A stretch of DNA of 5,860 bases from Anaerolineae bacterium (GTDB lineage Bacteria; Chloroflexota; Anaerolineae; B4-G1). The stretch is from assembly GCA_027079895.1 (NCBI GenBank), contig JALWUZ010000341.1:1-5860 (forward strand). Direction: 5' to 3'. Positions 5,567 through 5,860 of this stretch are shown piece by piece. Made by a program: the position numbers and the translations under genes. The notes beneath the pieces were generated by a model. The model was not told the DNA's origin. It saw nothing but the letters and a program-made list of their open reading frames with translations, and did not search any database. Positions within the stretch are counted from its first letter, which is position 1. Each line of letters starts with the position of its first letter.

Positions 5567-5860
5567 TCACATCGTCGGCAGTAGAATCGTGAACACCGCC
5601 CCCCCACCCTCCGCGTTGGAGGCCGTGATTCGCCCCTGGTGCGCCTGGACGATGCCGTAACTGATGTACAGTCCCAGGCCGGAGCCGTCCTCTTTGGTGG
5701 TGAAGAAAGGCTCGAACAGGCGCGGAAGAGCCTTCGGGTCAATGCCCTCGCCGGTGTCCCGGAACCGGAGGCGCAGGTAGGGTTTCCTGGCATCGGCGGA
5801 CTGCTCTAGATCGCCGCTGATGAACAACTCCCCGCCGTCCGGCATAGCGTCCATCGCGTT
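5567..5860 (-). CDS. Sensor histidine kinase, C-terminal ATPase domain (5' end outside window)
   Basis: This is the C-terminal 97 residues of a two-component sensor kinase, open at the right edge of the window. The GHKL ATPase boxes appear in order. The N box is N-A-M-D-A-M-P-D-G-G, at the very edge. The G1 box is RDTGEGID, the F box LFEPFFTTK, and the G2 box GSGLGLYIS. The protein ends ILLPTM, as such domains normally do. These boxes bind ATP-Mg for autophosphorylation of a His residue in the dimerisation domain, which is not in the window along with any sensor part. The NAMDAMPDGG and EPFFTTK wording resembles NtrB-like, often PAS-containing kinases, but the signal is unknown. No response regulator is present here; it may lie upstream. 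The stop is 26 nt before the AOR-family gene on the same strand, suggesting cotranscription. Confidence 0.93.
   Translation of the reverse strand, partial: NAMDAMPDGGELFISGDLEQSADARKPYLRLRFRDTGEGIDPKALPRLFEPFFTTKEDGSGLGLYISYGIVQAHQGRITASNAEGGGAVFTILLPTM

Noticed and set aside
3878..5584. Plus-strand open frame of 568 codons opposite the AOR-family gene
   Set aside because: Its translation is rich in Arg, Val, Gln and Pro with no motif, while the minus-strand frame carries the full AOR signature. It is an antisense shadow of high GC content.
1..5860. tRNA, rRNA, CRISPR array, insertion sequence or attachment repeats around the methyltransferase pair
   Set aside because: I saw no repeated units, no terminal inverted repeats flanking 327-2470 and no RNA gene. 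The only clear inverted repeat is the terminator at 3759-3784.

Overview
The window is a gene-dense, very GC-rich bacterial segment. Shine-Dalgarno sites, a bacterial-type RNase Z and a two-component sensor kinase all point to Bacteria. The kinase tail, the RNase Z style and the AOR-family gene would suit an anaerobic or thermophilic member of Chloroflexota (Anaerolineae-like), but that assignment is a guess from protein style and was not tested by a search.

The plus strand (1 to about 3750) carries five closely packed genes that look like one transcription unit. They are the 3' end of a PfkB-family adenosine/sugar kinase, a beta-class SPPY DNA methyltransferase, a 391-aa protein that I read as a divergent HhH-GPD (endonuclease III/MutY-like) protein with a four-cysteine Fe-S loop, ribonuclease Z, and a 99-aa zinc-ribbon protein. 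The kinase and methyltransferase are at most 4 nt apart or overlap, the methyltransferase and Fe-S protein share an ATGA overlap, and the remaining gaps are 30 and 6 nt. A perfect 10-bp hairpin at 3759-3784 lies between the convergent units and probably terminates transcription from both sides.

The minus strand (5860 down to 3809) carries the ATPase end of a histidine kinase, which runs off the right edge. After a 26-nt gap comes a complete tungsten/molybdopterin aldehyde:ferredoxin oxidoreductase (AOR) family gene with a strong ribosome binding site.

The most interesting part is the methyltransferase plus Fe-S protein pair at 327-2470. The two genes are translationally coupled and no conventional restriction endonuclease is visible beside them. 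They use the ATA isoleucine codon far more often than rnz or the AOR gene (7 of 34 Ile codons against 2 of 45). This suggests an acquired two-gene cassette in which a glycosylase-like protein either attacks unmodified DNA or repairs damage linked to the methylated base.

There is no gene-free stretch over 300 bases. I saw no RNA gene, CRISPR array, insertion sequence or attachment site.
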